64,000 bases of DNA from Haemophilus parainfluenzae T3T1 (GCF_000210895.1 NC_015964.1:1323501-1387500); one strand, 5' to 3'; positions 18,197 through 29,995 are shown, numbered from the stretch's first letter. Made by a program: numbers and translations. Notes: generated from the letters alone by a model not told the origin.

Positions 18197-20023
18197 ATGT
18201 TTGATTCTAAAAAGTTTCTCTCAGACGTTTCTCATGAACCTGGTGTTTATCGTATGTATGACGATAAAGATCAGGTTATTTATGTGGGCAAAGCGAAAGA
18301 TCTTAAAAAGCGCCTTTCCAGCTATTTCCGAAAAAACTTAAGTAGCAAAAAAACAGAAGCCTTGGTGTCGTCAATTCATCATATTGATACGACGATTACT
18401 TCTTCTGAAACAGAAGCATTATTGCTTGAGCATAATTTCATTAAGCTTTATCAACCTCGTTATAACGTATTATTGCGAGATGATAAATCCTATCCTTTTA
18501 TTTTATTGACGAAAGAACGTCATCCTCGTATTACTTCTTATCGTGGAACGAAAAAAATTGCAGGTGAGTATTTCGGACCTTATCCTCATGCAGGTGCAGT
18601 ACGTGAAACCTTGTCGTTAATGCAAAAATTATTCCCTGTTCGTCAATGTGAAAATTCGGTTTATAACAATCGTTCCCGCCCTTGTTTGCAATATCAAATC
18701 GGGCGTTGCTCCGCACCTTGTGTGCCAGACTATGTGACTGATGAGGAATATAACCAACAAGTGGAATTAGCGCGATTATTTTTACAAGGGAAAGATCAGC
18801 AAGTATTAGATTATCTCATTGGCAAAATGGAGCAGGCGAGCCGAGACTTGGATTTTGAAGGCGCGGCACGTTATCGTGACCAAATTCAAGCGGTTCGTGC
18901 GGTTATCGAAAAACAATTCGTGTCCAATGAACGTTTGGACGATATGGATATTATGTCCATTGCGTATCAGCACGGTTTAGCTTGTGTTCAGGTAATGTTT
19001 ATTCGTCAAGGCAAAGTATTGGGCAATCGCAGTTATTTTCCGAAAGTGCCTGCTAATACAGATTTATCCGAATTAACAGCAACGTTTGTTGGGCAGTTTT
19101 ATTTGCAAGGCCATCAAGGCAGAAGTATCCCTAATAGTATTATTGTGGATCATAAATTAGATGAAAAAGCGGAGCTTGAAGCCTTATTAACGGAACAAGC
19201 TGGCCGAAAAGTGGTGATACAAGAATCCGCTAAAGGCGATAAAGGTAAATATCTACAACTAGCGCAAATTAATGCCAAAGCGGCGTTAGCGACTCAACTT
19301 AAACAATCTTCCCGAATGCACGAACGTTATCAAGCCCTTTGCGAATTGCTCGATATGCCTGAAATTAAACGTATGGAATGTTTTGATATTAGTCATACGA
19401 TGGGGAATCAAACTGTGGCATCTTGCGTGGTATTTAATCAAGAAGGACCACTGAAATCAGATTATCGCCGTTTTAATATTGAAGGTATTACGGGTGGCGA
19501 TGATTATGCCGCGATGGAGCAAGCCTTAAAGAAACGTTACGATCGTGATCTTGATGAAGATAAAATTCCCGATATTATTTTTATTGATGGTGGTAAAGGA
19601 CAGCTTAATCGCGCCTTAGAGGTTTTTCATCACCTCAACGTAAAATGGGATAAAAATCGACCGCACTTAATCGGTGTGGCAAAAGGTGTGGATCGTCGAG
19701 CAGGACAAGAAGTGTTGATTATCAGCAAACAAGATCGTGAGATTCACTTGCCGGATGATAGCCTTGCGCTGCATTTAATCCAACATATTCGAGATGAAAG
19801 CCATAATCATGCGATTAGCGGTCATCGTCAAAAACGTCAAAAAGCCTTTACCCAAAGTGGCTTAGAAACCATTGAAGGGGTAGGCGCCAAACGACGCCAA
19901 GCCTTGTTGAAATATTTAGGTGGATTACAAGGTGTCAAAAATGCCACATTGGATGAAATCGCCTCTGTACCCGGTATTTCTAAAGCGTTAGCGGAAAAGA
20001 TTTTCGAGACCTTAAAAAGTTAG
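18197..20023 (+). CDS. uvrC: Excinuclease ABC subunit C
   Basis: UvrC of 608 residues, which makes both incisions in nucleotide excision repair. Domains in order are the GIY-YIG nuclease ('[20 protein letters not shown]' near 15-34), the cysteine cluster '[13 protein letters not shown]', the UVR motif near 205-240 that binds UvrB, the RNase H-like nuclease and a C-terminal double helix-hairpin-helix ('[18 protein letters not shown]'). I chose ATG 18197 ('[18 protein letters not shown]') because the homologue starts there; a TTG at 18176 has no ribosome binding site. It reads nearly like H. influenzae UvrC throughout. Confidence 0.97.
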   Translation: MFDSKKFLSDVSHEPGVYRMYDDKDQVIYVGKAKDLKKRLSSYFRKNLSSKKTEALVSSIHHIDTTITSSETEALLLEHNFIKLYQPRYNVLLRDDKSYPFILLTKERHPRITSYRGTKKIAGEYFGPYPHAGAVRETLSLMQKLFPVRQCENSVYNNRSRPCLQYQIGRCSAPCVPDYVTDEEYNQQVELARLFLQGKDQQVLDYLIGKMEQASRDLDFEGAARYRDQIQAVRAVIEKQFVSNERLDDMDIMSIAYQHGLACVQVMFIRQGKVLGNRSYFPKVPANTDLSELTATFVGQFYLQGHQGRSIPNSIIVDHKLDEKAELEALLTEQAGRKVVIQESAKGDKGKYLQLAQINAKAALATQLKQSSRMHERYQALCELLDMPEIKRMECFDISHTMGNQTVASCVVFNQEGPLKSDYRRFNIEGITGGDDYAAMEQALKKRYDRDLDEDKIPDIIFIDGGKGQLNRALEVFHHLNVKWDKNRPHLIGVAKGVDRRAGQEVLIISKQDREIHLPDDSLALHLIQHIRDESHNHAISGHRQKRQKAFTQSGLETIEGVGAKRRQALLKYLGGLQGVKNATLDEIASVPGISKALAEKIFETLKS

Positions 20024-20092
20024 GAAAAATCTTGATTTTCTACGCGAACTGTCTATGATTCAACCTTTCGGATTTTATTATAGGAACATATT

Positions 20093-20812
20093 ATGTTTGA
20101 ATGGCTTGTTGATCCTGAAGCATGGATTTCATTGCTCACTTTGACCGCACTTGAAATCGTCTTGGGTATCGATAACATTATTTTTATTAGTATTTTAGTG
20201 GGACGTTTACCCGCAAATCAACGCCAATCTGGTCGTATTATCGGTCTTGGATTAGCGATGATTACCCGTATTTTACTTCTTGTTTCCCTTTCTTGGATGA
20301 TGAAATTAACGGAGCCGTTGTTCACGTTAGTCGGTCAGGAAATTTCGGGTCGCGATTTGATTTTATTCCTTGGAGGCTTATTCCTAATAGTGAAAAGTAC
20401 AGGCGAAATTAAAGAAGCGATGCATCCTGAAGCACATCATGAAGAAGAGAATAACAAGAAGAAAGTCAGCTATTTGGGCGTGTTAATCCAAATTGCAATT
20501 TTAGATATTGTGTTTTCTTTAGACTCTGTGATCACAGCAGTAGGGATGGCAAATCACCTTCCTGTGATGATCTTGGCAATTATGATTGCAGTTGGTGTGA
20601 TGATGTTTGCCGCGAAACCAATTGGTGATTTTGTGGATACTCATCCGACATTGAAGATTTTAGCCTTAGCATTCTTAATTTTAGTTGGAGTAAGTTTAAT
20701 TGCCGAAAGCTTGGATATTCATATTCCAAAAGGCTACATTTACTTTGCAATGGGCTTCTCAGCCGTAGTTGAAATGCTCAACATCAAGATGCGAAAATCA
20801 CTTGGTCATTAA
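20093..20812 (+). CDS. TerC family integral membrane protein
   Basis: A 239-residue protein with about seven membrane helices. It carries the TerC pattern 'EIVLGIDNIIFISIL' near residues 18-32 and its repeat 'ILDIVFSLDSVITAVGM' in the second half, each with an acidic residue inside a helix. Family members act in metal (manganese, for instance) export in other bacteria; the substrate here is unknown. A histidine- and glutamate-rich loop ('HPEAHHEEENNKK') lies between the halves. A USS encodes 'LTAL' in the first helix. It follows uvrC by 69 bases and ends in a clear terminator. Confidence 0.9.
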   Translation: MFEWLVDPEAWISLLTLTALEIVLGIDNIIFISILVGRLPANQRQSGRIIGLGLAMITRILLLVSLSWMMKLTEPLFTLVGQEISGRDLILFLGGLFLIVKSTGEIKEAMHPEAHHEEENNKKKVSYLGVLIQIAILDIVFSLDSVITAVGMANHLPVMILAIMIAVGVMMFAAKPIGDFVDTHPTLKILALAFLILVGVSLIAESLDIHIPKGYIYFAMGFSAVVEMLNIKMRKSLGH

Positions 20813-20825
20813 ATCATATAAAAAG

Positions 20826-20850
20826 GCGGAACAATATGTTCCGCTTTTTT
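20826..20850 (+). terminator. Terminator of the terC-like gene
   Basis: GCGGAACA (20826-20833) pairs with TGTTCCGC (20837-20844) and is followed by six T. It also faces the convergent hitC gene. Confidence 0.9.
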
Positions 20851-21901
20851 AGTCATTATAGAATACCCCTTTCCCATATAAATACAGCGTGACTTGTTCG
20901 CCAGTATGATATTCGTTAATGAGATCTTCATTGATATTCAATTCATAACCGCTAACATCAATACAAATATTGATCGCTCGTCCTCTTGATTCTATCCGCT
21001 TAATCTCACCGTTAAAAGAAGCGGTCGGATCTTGGATTTTTTTCGCAAGAGAGAATTGCTCAGGGCGGAATAACACTTTCCCTTGTGTATGACCACTTCC
21101 TTTATTTTCGACGGCAATTTCACCTAATTGACAGGTTGCGATGCCATCGCTTTTTAATGTTGCAGGAAGAATAATGCTTTCCCCAATAAATTTAGCAATA
21201 GACAAATACTGAGGTGACCAATAGAGCGTTTTAGGTGTCGCAATTTGGAGAATTTTCCCTTCTTGAATCACTGCGATTTTGTCTGCATGACATAGTGCTT
21301 CATCACGATCATGGGTCACAAATACAGCAGAGGAACCACTTTCTCTTAATACTTGTAACATATCGTAACGAATTTGATTTCTAAGATGCTCATCTAACGC
21401 ACTAAATGGCTCATCAAACAGGATTAATTCAGGGCTTGGTGCAAGTGCTCGAGCAAGTGCGACACGTTGCTGTTGACCACCAGAAAGCTGATGTGGGAAA
21501 CGGTCAGCTAAGCTGCTAATGCCCGTCAGTTTCATCACTTCCTGTATGCGTTGTTTTTCCTCTTCCGTTTTCCCTTTACCATCACCTAAGCCATAAGCAA
21601 TGTTGCGGTAAACATTTAAATGAGGAAATAACACGCCTTCTTGTACCACATAGCCTAATTTGCGCTGTTGGGTTGGCACATTGAGGTTTTCTTTAAAAAT
21701 AGGTTGATTCTTTAACCAAATCTCACCGCTTGTTGGTTGTTCAAAACCAGCAATACTACGCAATAAGGTGGTTTTTCCACAACCAGATGCACCAAGAAGA
21801 AACAGAATTTCACCTTTCTCTAATTGCAGAGAGATATTGTGTAGAACCTGGTATCCGTTAAAGGATTTATTCAAATTTTTAATGTCGAGTAATGTTGTCA
21901 T
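20849..21901 (-). CDS. hitC: Ferric iron ABC transporter ATPase HitC (FbpC)
   Basis: A 350-residue ABC ATPase with Walker A 'LLGASGCGKTTLLRSIAGFE', signature '[15 protein letters not shown]', Walker B 'LILFDEPFSALD' and a switch histidine in 'FVTHDRDEA'. The region after residue 240 is the TOBE-like regulatory domain seen in FbpC. It powers uptake of ferric iron delivered by HitA through HitB. It starts 13 bases after the hitB stop and is the last gene of the operon, converging on the terC-like gene. Confidence 0.93.
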   Translation of the reverse strand: MTTLLDIKNLNKSFNGYQVLHNISLQLEKGEILFLLGASGCGKTTLLRSIAGFEQPTSGEIWLKNQPIFKENLNVPTQQRKLGYVVQEGVLFPHLNVYRNIAYGLGDGKGKTEEEKQRIQEVMKLTGISSLADRFPHQLSGGQQQRVALARALAPSPELILFDEPFSALDEHLRNQIRYDMLQVLRESGSSAVFVTHDRDEALCHADKIAVIQEGKILQIATPKTLYWSPQYLSIAKFIGESIILPATLKSDGIATCQLGEIAVENKGSGHTQGKVLFRPEQFSLAKKIQDPTASFNGEIKRIESRGRAINICIDVSGYELNINEDLINEYHTGEQVTLYLYGKGVFYND

Positions 21902-21914
21902 TTTTATTTTCTCG

Positions 21915-23435
21915 TTATTTAAAACCGTATCGTTTCAGGAAAAACACAGGAATCCCTGAAAATAGCACTAACATAATGGCATAAGGCGTTGCAGCTGCAT
22001 ATTGTGCATCAGAGGTATATTCCCACACCGCGGTTGAGAGCGTTTTAATGTCATTAGGGGTCAATAATAGGGTAGCGGTGAGCTCTTTCATTAAGTTTAA
22101 GAACACTAAAGCAAACGCAGCGGCAATCCCTGGTAACATGGCCGGAATGACTAAAGTACGGAAAATATAAAAGTTGCTACGGCCTAAGCTTTGTCCTACC
22201 TTTTCAATGTTACTAGACATTTGTTCAAGTGAGCTACGCAAGGTCGTTTGTGCCATGGGAAGATAAAGCATAAAGTAGGCGACGACAACCATGGCAAAGG
22301 TTTGATAAAGCGAATACGCATAGTTGATAGTAAAGAAGACCAACGATAATGCGATAACAAGCCCTGGTACAGCGTGAAGTAGATAAGGGATTCGATCAAG
22401 CCAAATCGTCAATTTACTGCGATAGCGTACCGCTGCCCATACCAATGGTAGTGCACAAATAACGGTAAGTGTTGCACCCAGTGTTGATATAGTCAGTGAA
22501 TTTGTGAAGGCGGTAAAAAATTCCCCAAAATCGACCGCATTTTCAATGGAACTTCCCACGGTTAGCCAATAAATCAGCATAGTAATTGGTACACCAATAC
22601 TAAGCACAAAAATGGTAGTAAAAAAGCTAACGACTAAAATTTGTTTTCCTGCTGAGAGCATTTTCAACGGATAGGGGCGTATTACGCCTTTGCCGCTTTG
22701 ATAGAGTGTTTGTGTGCCTCTAAAACGAATTTCCCCCATCACAACAAAGATACAGATCACCATTAATACACCAGAAAGTAAGGCGGCGGTGTTGTTATTA
22801 AAGGCCATTTCATATTCTTGGAAAATTGCCGTAGTGAAGGTTTGGTAATTTAAAATAGACACAGCTCCAAACTCTACTAACATATGAAGCGCAATTAATA
22901 ATACGCTGCTACCGATGGCGGGTTTGAGTTGCGGAAAAATCGCATGCCAAAATGTGTAAGCATGGCTTTTCGCCAGTGAAAGGCTCACTTCTTCTAAAGA
23001 GCGGTCGAGTCTTTTTAAGGTCGCCGCGACAGGGAGATAAGCAAGCGGGAAAGAACTCAGCGTCATAATGCCGATGGTTCCCCAGAAGCCTTCCACTCTG
23101 AAGGTGAGACTGATCCACGTAAAACAACTGACAAAAGCCGGAATACAAAGAGGGAGCGTCATGGCTACTTGGAAAAAGCCTTTTCCCCAAAAGCGATAAC
23201 GTTCTAATAAAAATGCACATAGTGTGCCGAGAATAATGGCAAAAAGTGTAACAAATACCATTAAAAGTAGGGTGTTACTGAGCAATTCCCACATTCTTGG
23301 GCGCCAAAGTAATTCAATGCTGCGAGCCAATCCGACATCTGCAGCACGCTCAATAACATATAAAAAAGGGAGTAATAATGGCAAACTAATCAGCACGATT
23401 AAGGCTATAAGCCAGCGAGGTGGGCGATTAGACAC
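21915..23435 (-). CDS. hitB: Ferric iron ABC transporter permease HitB (FbpB)
   Basis: A 506-residue double-length permease with about 12 membrane helices. Both halves have an EAA loop: 'EEVSLSLAKSHAYTFWHAIF' in the first and 'IEKVGQSLGRSNFYIFRTLV' in the second, as in FbpB/HitB/SfuB permeases. It forms the inner-membrane channel for iron from HitA. A stable hairpin lies between hitA and hitB, which should reduce expression of the membrane parts relative to the binding protein. Confidence 0.94.
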   Translation of the reverse strand: MSNRPPRWLIALIVLISLPLLLPFLYVIERAADVGLARSIELLWRPRMWELLSNTLLLMVFVTLFAIILGTLCAFLLERYRFWGKGFFQVAMTLPLCIPAFVSCFTWISLTFRVEGFWGTIGIMTLSSFPLAYLPVAATLKRLDRSLEEVSLSLAKSHAYTFWHAIFPQLKPAIGSSVLLIALHMLVEFGAVSILNYQTFTTAIFQEYEMAFNNNTAALLSGVLMVICIFVVMGEIRFRGTQTLYQSGKGVIRPYPLKMLSAGKQILVVSFFTTIFVLSIGVPITMLIYWLTVGSSIENAVDFGEFFTAFTNSLTISTLGATLTVICALPLVWAAVRYRSKLTIWLDRIPYLLHAVPGLVIALSLVFFTINYAYSLYQTFAMVVVAYFMLYLPMAQTTLRSSLEQMSSNIEKVGQSLGRSNFYIFRTLVIPAMLPGIAAAFALVFLNLMKELTATLLLTPNDIKTLSTAVWEYTSDAQYAAATPYAIMLVLFSGIPVFFLKRYGFK

Positions 23436-23481
23436 AGAAAAATCCTTTAAAAAGTATAGAGTAAGTCGAGTAAATAACAGA

Positions 23482-23502
23482 AGGGCGTGTATTACACGCC
23501 CT
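23482..23502 (-). terminator. Intercistronic hairpin between hitA and hitB
   Basis: AGGGCGTGT and ACACGCCCT form a perfect 9-bp stem with a 3-base loop. There is only a weak T-rich tail on the minus strand, so partial readthrough into hitBC is expected. Confidence 0.7.
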
Positions 23503-23523
23503 ATATTGCATAGTAAATTAAAC

Positions 23524-24537
<1,014 letters not shown>

Positions 24538-24600
24538 TTATCGGGCAAATCGCCCATTTTCTGAAAATAAAATTCGTCCCATTCTAATATATTTAAAAGA

Positions 24601-24619
24601 GATAATGCAAATAATTCTC
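24601..24619 (-). promoter_or_regulatory. Fur box upstream of hitABC
   Basis: GATAATGCAAATAATTCTC matches the 19-base Fur consensus GATAATGATAATCATTATC at 15 positions. It lies in the hitA-gshF divergent region, 79 bases from the hitA start, and fits iron repression of the operon. Confidence 0.75.
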
Positions 24620-24728
24620 AGATGTTTTTCTCTTATATCAAAATTTCATATCCCATTCTATTTTTTTACTTCGTCCTATGTTAATTTTTCTCCATAATGT
24701 CTAGTAGAAATTTCTAATAAGGACGGAT

Positions 24729-27002
24729 ATGAATATTCAGCAAATCATTAAACAACATCATTTAGAGCTCTTATTCCAGCAAGGGTCGTTTGGGATTGAA
24801 AAGGAAAGTCAACGGGTATATGCAGATGGTTCAATTGTGACGTCACCGCATCCTAAAGCTTTTGGTAATCGTCGTTTTCACCCTTATATTCAAACTGATT
24901 TTGCAGAAAGTCAGTTGGAATTGGTGACTCCCCCTATGAAAAAGTTAGAGGATACACTACGTTGGCTTTCAGCCATTCATGAAGTGACTTTGCGAACTTT
25001 ACCGGAGGATGAATTTATTTTTCCTTTTAGTATGCCTGCAGGATTACCGCCAGAAGAACACATTAAGGTTGCACAATTAGATAATCAGGAAGATGTGGCT
25101 TATCGGGAGCATTTAGTCCAGTCTTACGGTAAATATAAGCAAATGGTCAGTGGTATTCATTACAATTTTCAAATTGACCCTAAGTTTATTGATGCTTTAT
25201 TTCATGCACAAAATGAAATACAAAGTGCGGTTGATTTTCAAAATAATTTTTACCTAAAAATAGCGAAGAACTTCTTACGCTATCAATGGATTTTACTTTA
25301 CTTGTTTTCTGCAACACCGACGGTAGAGGAAAAATATTTCAGAGGCAATTCACCCCTTAAACCGCATCAATATGTGCGGAGTTTACGTTCAGGGAAATAT
25401 GGTTATGTGAATAATCCGAAGATCCACGTCTCTTATGACAGTTTGCAAGAGTATGTTGAGACGTTAGAACACTGGGTGAAATCGGGTGATTTGATTGCGG
25501 AAAAAGAGTTTTACTCGAGTGTACGTTTGCGTGGTGCTAAAAAAGCGCGAGATTTACTTGAAAAAGGAATTCAATATTTAGAATTTCGTTTGTTTGATCT
25601 CAATCCGTTTGCACCTTATGGAATGGAACTCGCTGATGCGAAATTCATTCATTATTTTATTTTGTTAATGGCATGGCTTGAGGATACCGCTGATCAAGAA
25701 GGTATAAAATTAGGCAAAGCACGTCTTGCTGAAGTAGCATGGGAAGATCCAAGAGAGCAAAGTGTTTATGCGGTAGAAGGCGAATTAGTCCTCCTTGAAA
25801 TGCTCAAGATGCTTGAACAACTTAATGTGAGTGATGAGATAAAAACGATTGTTAAAAACAAATTGGAGCAATTTGCGGATCCAAGCCAAACGCTTTGTGC
25901 AAAAGTGGTTGCGGCAATTGAACAGGTCGGTAGTTACCAACAATTAGGGGCCGATATTGCGCAATCTAATAAAGCAAAAGCCTTTGAACGTTTTTATGCA
26001 TTAACTGCGTTTGATAATATGGAACTGTCCACACAAGCGTTATTGTTTGATGCAATCCAAAAAGGGCTAAAGATTGAGATTTTAGATGAACGCGATCAAT
26101 TTATCAGTCTTCAATTTGGCGATCATTTGGAATATGTGAAAAACGGTAATATGACTTCTCACGATAGCTATATTTCTCCACTCATTATGGAAAATAAAGT
26201 GGTGACGAAGAAAGTGTTAGCGAAAGCAGGATTTAATGTACCGCAAAGCATCGAGTTTACCGATGTGAAAAGTGCGGTCGAAAATTTCCCACTTTTTGAA
26301 AATCGAGCTGTCGTGATTAAGCCAAAATCAACGAATTTTGGTTTAGGGATCAGTATTTTCCAACAAGGTGTAACGGATAGAGATGATTTTGCAAAAGCAG
26401 TAGAAATTGCTTTCCGTGAAGATAAAGAGATCATGGTTGAAGATTATCTACTTGGCACCGAATACCGTTTCTTTGTGTTAGGCGATCAAACGTTAGCTGT
26501 CTTATTACGTGTTCCAGCAAATGTCATTGGAGATGGTGTACATACCGTTGCTGAATTAGTTGCGGCTAAAAATGATCATCCTTTACGGGGCGATGGTAGT
26601 CGAACACCATTGAAAAAAATTGCATTAGGGGATATTGAGCAGTTGCAGCTTAAGGAACAAGGCTTAACTGTGGATTCTATTCCAGCGAAAGATCAACTTG
26701 TCCAATTACGTGCGAATTCCAATATTAGTACAGGCGGCGATTCTATTGATATGACGGATGAAATGCATGCCAGTTACAAAGAAATTGCGGTCGGGATTAG
26801 CAAAGCAATGGGGGCGGCAGTGTGTGGCGTGGATTTGATTATTCCTGATTTGAAAAAGCCGGCAGAACCGAGCCTACGTTCGTGGGGTGTGATTGAGGCA
26901 AACTTTAATCCTATGATGATGATGCATATTTTCCCATTTAGTGGACAATCTCGACGATTGACAATGAATGTGATTAAGATGCTTTTCCCAGAATTGCCTT
27001 AA
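24729..27002 (+). CDS. gshF: Bifunctional glutathione synthetase GshF (GshAB)
   Basis: A 757-residue fusion enzyme that makes glutathione in two steps. Residues 1 to about 450 are a gamma-glutamate-cysteine ligase of the GshA type ('FGIEKESQRVYADGS', 'YIQTDFAESQLELVTPP'). Residues 480-757 are an ATP-grasp domain ('VVIKPKSTNFGLGI', 'EYRFFVLGD', 'GVIEANFNPMMMMH'), which adds glycine. This form is typical of Pasteurellaceae and some Gram-positive bacteria. AAGGA precedes the ATG at good spacing. It is a single-gene unit with its own terminator. The dppBCDF operon later in the window may supply imported glutathione as well. Confidence 0.96.
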   Translation: MNIQQIIKQHHLELLFQQGSFGIEKESQRVYADGSIVTSPHPKAFGNRRFHPYIQTDFAESQLELVTPPMKKLEDTLRWLSAIHEVTLRTLPEDEFIFPFSMPAGLPPEEHIKVAQLDNQEDVAYREHLVQSYGKYKQMVSGIHYNFQIDPKFIDALFHAQNEIQSAVDFQNNFYLKIAKNFLRYQWILLYLFSATPTVEEKYFRGNSPLKPHQYVRSLRSGKYGYVNNPKIHVSYDSLQEYVETLEHWVKSGDLIAEKEFYSSVRLRGAKKARDLLEKGIQYLEFRLFDLNPFAPYGMELADAKFIHYFILLMAWLEDTADQEGIKLGKARLAEVAWEDPREQSVYAVEGELVLLEMLKMLEQLNVSDEIKTIVKNKLEQFADPSQTLCAKVVAAIEQVGSYQQLGADIAQSNKAKAFERFYALTAFDNMELSTQALLFDAIQKGLKIEILDERDQFISLQFGDHLEYVKNGNMTSHDSYISPLIMENKVVTKKVLAKAGFNVPQSIEFTDVKSAVENFPLFENRAVVIKPKSTNFGLGISIFQQGVTDRDDFAKAVEIAFREDKEIMVEDYLLGTEYRFFVLGDQTLAVLLRVPANVIGDGVHTVAELVAAKNDHPLRGDGSRTPLKKIALGDIEQLQLKEQGLTVDSIPAKDQLVQLRANSNISTGGDSIDMTDEMHASYKEIAVGISKAMGAAVCGVDLIIPDLKKPAEPSLRSWGVIEANFNPMMMMHIFPFSGQSRRLTMNVIKMLFPELP

Positions 27003-27011
27003 TTTGGTTAT

Positions 27012-27042
27012 CGGGCTTCATCAGTTGGTGAAGCCCGTTTTA
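27012..27042 (+). terminator. Terminator of gshF
   Basis: CGGGCTTCA (27012-27020) pairs with TGAAGCCCG (27029-27037) and runs into TTTTA. Confidence 0.88.
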
Positions 27043-27100
27043 CATTCATCGTAATTAGGCTAAAATGGAGACAGTATTCACAATTCTAAAATGAAATTTA

Positions 27101-28189
27101 ATGACAACTTTTACCTTAGAACCTCAAGAAAATGATCGTCTGCAATCCCTTTGCGGTGCATTTGATGAAAATATCAAACTGATTGAAAAAGAATTTAACC
27201 TCAATATTTCCCGTAATAATTTCACTTTCACCGTGAAATCAAATGATGAAAATCCCAAATCTCACCATGAACAATTAATTGAGCGTGCGGCGAAATTAAT
27301 CCAAACATTATATGTGGAAACTGCACCAATTAAAGGGAAAGTGAAAGAACTTGATTTAGAAGATGTGCATATTGCCTTGCAAGAGAGCAGAATGTTATCT
27401 CAAGCGGGAAGTGAGTCACGCAGTGAAAATCACGTTTATAGCACCACAATTAAAACTAAGCGTGGTTTGATTAAACCGCGTGGTGAAAATCAAATTCAGT
27501 ATTTACACAATATTCTTACGCACGATATTAGTTTTGGAATTGGACCCGCCGGAACGGGGAAAACTTTTTTAGCCGTAGCAGCAGCTGTAGAGGCATTAGA
27601 ACGCCAAGAAATTCGTCGCATTTTGCTGACTCGTCCTGCGGTGGAAGCGGGCGAAAAATTAGGTTTCCTGCCGGGTGATTTAGGACAGAAAATTGAACCT
27701 TATTTACGACCGCTTTATGATGCGTTATTTGAAATGCTTGGCTTTGAACGCGTACAAAAATTGATGGAGCGTAATGTGATTGAAATCGCGCCATTAGCTT
27801 ATATGCGTGGGCGAACACTTAATGATAGCTTTATCATTCTAGATGAAAGCCAAAATACGACGGTCGAACAAATGAAAATGTTTTTAACCCGTATTGGTTT
27901 TAATTCTAAAGCCGTGATTACAGGGGATGTAACCCAAATCGATTTACCGCGCAGCACCAAATCGGGTTTACGTCACGCCATGGAAGTGTTAAGTAAAGTA
28001 TCGGAATTAAGCTTTAACTACTTTGAAAGTAAAGATATTGTGCGACATCCTGTGGTGGCAAAAGTAGTGCAAGCTTACGAAGAATGGGAAGCCCAAGATG
28101 AAATCCGCCGTCAAGAAATCGCAGCGCAGCGTCGAGCTGAACGTGAGCAAAAAGTGCGGTCAGAAAATGAAACGAATTTAGGAGAATAA
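27101..28189 (+). CDS. phoL: PhoH-like ATPase PhoL (YbeZ)
   Basis: A 362-residue PhoH-family protein with Walker A '[16 protein letters not shown]' near residue 148 and Walker B '[11 protein letters not shown]'. The N-terminal part resembles a KH-like RNA-binding region and the tail is charged and helical. Family members are ATP-dependent RNA-binding or helicase-like proteins linked to YbeY. The stop is followed after one base by the ybeY ATG, the conserved ybeZ-ybeY pair. A USS near the end encodes 'KVRSEN'. No good terminator or large gap separates it from the downstream genes. Confidence 0.95.
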   Translation: MTTFTLEPQENDRLQSLCGAFDENIKLIEKEFNLNISRNNFTFTVKSNDENPKSHHEQLIERAAKLIQTLYVETAPIKGKVKELDLEDVHIALQESRMLSQAGSESRSENHVYSTTIKTKRGLIKPRGENQIQYLHNILTHDISFGIGPAGTGKTFLAVAAAVEALERQEIRRILLTRPAVEAGEKLGFLPGDLGQKIEPYLRPLYDALFEMLGFERVQKLMERNVIEIAPLAYMRGRTLNDSFIILDESQNTTVEQMKMFLTRIGFNSKAVITGDVTQIDLPRSTKSGLRHAMEVLSKVSELSFNYFESKDIVRHPVVAKVVQAYEEWEAQDEIRRQEIAAQRRAEREQKVRSENETNLGE

Positions 28190-28190
28190 C

Positions 28191-28655
28191 ATGGGCAATA
28201 TGATTATCGATTTGCAACTGGCGAGCGAAAATACTGAAGGCTTGCCATCAGAAGCGCAAATTCTGCAATGGGCAACAGCCGCAGTGCAACCAGAAAGTGA
28301 TAATGTGGAAATGACCGTGCGCATTGTTGATGAAGCAGAAAGTCATGATTTAAATTTGACTTATCGTGGAAAAGATCGTCCAACTAATGTGTTGTCTTTC
28401 CCTTTTGAATGCCCTGATGAAGTGGAATTACCGCTGTTGGGCGATTTAGTGATTTGTCGTCAAGTGGTGGAGCGTGAAGCTATCGAGCAAGAAAAGCCTT
28501 TAATGGCACATTGGGCGCATATGATTGTGCATGGCAGCTTACATTTGTTGGGGTACGATCACATTGACGATGATGAAGCTGAAGAAATGGAAAGTTTAGA
28601 AACTGAAATTATGCAAGGTTTAGGCTTTGCCGATCCTTACCTTTCAGAAAAATAA
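28191..28655 (+). CDS. ybeY: Endoribonuclease YbeY
   Basis: A 154-residue metal-dependent endoribonuclease with the signature '[11 protein letters not shown]' that binds zinc through three histidines. '[16 protein letters not shown]' precedes it. YbeY takes part in 16S rRNA 3'-end maturation and ribosome quality control. The ATG follows a GGAGAATAAC ribosome binding site inside the end of phoL. It is the second gene of the phoL-ybeY-HAD unit. Confidence 0.96.
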   Translation: MGNMIIDLQLASENTEGLPSEAQILQWATAAVQPESDNVEMTVRIVDEAESHDLNLTYRGKDRPTNVLSFPFECPDEVELPLLGDLVICRQVVEREAIEQEKPLMAHWAHMIVHGSLHLLGYDHIDDDEAEEMESLETEIMQGLGFADPYLSEK

Positions 28656-28673
28656 TAACAATTTGGAGCAATT

Positions 28674-29459
28674 ATGTATAAAGCCGTATTCAGTGATTTT
28701 GATGGTACCTTATTAACGTCGGATCATCGAATTTCGCCTAAAACCTTAGATGCAATTCAACGCATTACAAAACAAGGTATTCCATTTACACCAATCTCTG
28801 CGCGTTCGCCGCTGGGTATTTGGCCTTATGCGAAACTCATTGAAAATTACAACATCATTGTGGCATTTAGTGGCGCCTTGATTTTAGATAAAAACGCTAC
28901 GCCTATTTATTCAGTACAAATTGATCCCGCTGATATTCAAGCCATTAATCAAGTATTAGCAGACCATCCTGCGTTGGGTGTGAATTATTATACTTATGAT
29001 GATTGTGTCGCTCGTGATTTAGATAATAAATGGGTGATTTATGAACGTAGCGTGACAGGCATTCAAATCGATCCTTATGATGAAAGTGCGGTTTATTCTC
29101 CGCATAAAATCCAAATCATTGGTGAAACAGACGAAGTGATTAGTATTGAGAAAATCCTAAAAGAGAAATTCCCACATTTAAGCATTTGCCGTTCTCATGC
29201 GAATTTCCTTGAAGTGATGCATAAATCCGCGACAAAAGGTAATGCAGTACGTTTTCTCGAAGATTACTTCCATGTGAAGATGGAAGAATGTGTTGCTTTC
29301 GGCGATAACTTTAACGATTTAGATATGCTAGAAAGTGTGGGATTGGGCGTTGCAATGGGCAATGCACCCGATGAAATTAAACAAGCCGCAAATCGTGTCA
29401 CGGCTTCTCATAATGATGATGGAATAGCATTGATATTGAATGAGATTTTCCCTGAATAA
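28674..29459 (+). CDS. Cof-type HAD-superfamily phosphatase
   Basis: A 261-residue HAD hydrolase of the Cof/YidA type. Motif I is 'FSDFDGTLLTSD' (nucleophile D8, second aspartate D10), the lysine motif is in 'HKSATKG', and motif IV is 'GDNFNDLDMLE'. The C2B-type cap domain lies between. These enzymes dephosphorylate small sugar phosphates or cofactors; the substrate cannot be told from sequence. It follows ybeY by 18 bases with GGAGCAA before the ATG and ends in a terminator shared with tpx. Confidence 0.92.
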   Translation: MYKAVFSDFDGTLLTSDHRISPKTLDAIQRITKQGIPFTPISARSPLGIWPYAKLIENYNIIVAFSGALILDKNATPIYSVQIDPADIQAINQVLADHPALGVNYYTYDDCVARDLDNKWVIYERSVTGIQIDPYDESAVYSPHKIQIIGETDEVISIEKILKEKFPHLSICRSHANFLEVMHKSATKGNAVRFLEDYFHVKMEECVAFGDNFNDLDMLESVGLGVAMGNAPDEIKQAANRVTASHNDDGIALILNEIFPE

Positions 29460-29466
29460 ATAAAAA

Positions 29467-29494
29467 GGCGCTTTCTATGAGAAAAGCGCCTTAT
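29467..29494. terminator. Bidirectional terminator between the HAD gene and tpx
   Basis: GGCGCTTT (29467-29474) pairs with AAAGCGCC (29483-29490). A-rich sequence before and T-rich sequence after it make it usable on both strands. Confidence 0.88.
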
Positions 29495-29497
29495 TCA

Positions 29498-29995
29498 TTA
29501 TAGTGCGGCTAGCGCAGCTTCATAATTTGGTTCATCTTTAATTTCAGATACCAATTCACTATGTAACACATTGTTGTTTTCATCTAAAACAATCACTGAA
29601 CGAGCAGTTAAACCTGCGATTGGACCAGTTTTGATGTTTACCCCTAAGTTTTCATGGGCTTCTTTATGACGGAAAGTAGAAAGTGTTTCTACCTTCTCAA
29701 TACCTTCCGCACCGCAGAATCGTGCTTGTGCAAAAGGTAAGTCTGCTGAAATGCAAAGTACCACGGCATTCTTTAAATTAGCTGCCTGTTGATTGAATTT
29801 ACGAACAGAAGTTGCACATACACCTGTATCAATACTCGGGAAAATATTTAAGACCTTGCGTTTTCCTGCATAAGCATCAAGCGTCACGTCAGCAAGTTCT
29901 TTATTGGTGAGTATAAGTGCGGTCACTTTTTCCCCTTTTTTGGGAAAGTTGCCACTTACTTCAATGGGATTGCCCATCATTGTTACTTGTGTCAT
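29498..29995 (-). CDS. tpx: Thiol peroxidase Tpx
   Basis: A 165-residue atypical two-cysteine peroxiredoxin. The peroxidatic cysteine is in '[17 protein letters not shown]' (about residue 60), the resolving cysteine in '[11 protein letters not shown]' (about 94). It reduces hydrogen peroxide and organic peroxides with thioredoxin as donor. Its start lies 8 bases after the hisC stop, so it is probably co-transcribed with serC and hisC. A USS lies in the N-terminal coding part. No OxyR-type site was recognised. Confidence 0.96.
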   Translation of the reverse strand: MTQVTMMGNPIEVSGNFPKKGEKVTALILTNKELADVTLDAYAGKRKVLNIFPSIDTGVCATSVRKFNQQAANLKNAVVLCISADLPFAQARFCGAEGIEKVETLSTFRHKEAHENLGVNIKTGPIAGLTARSVIVLDENNNVLHSELVSEIKDEPNYEAALAAL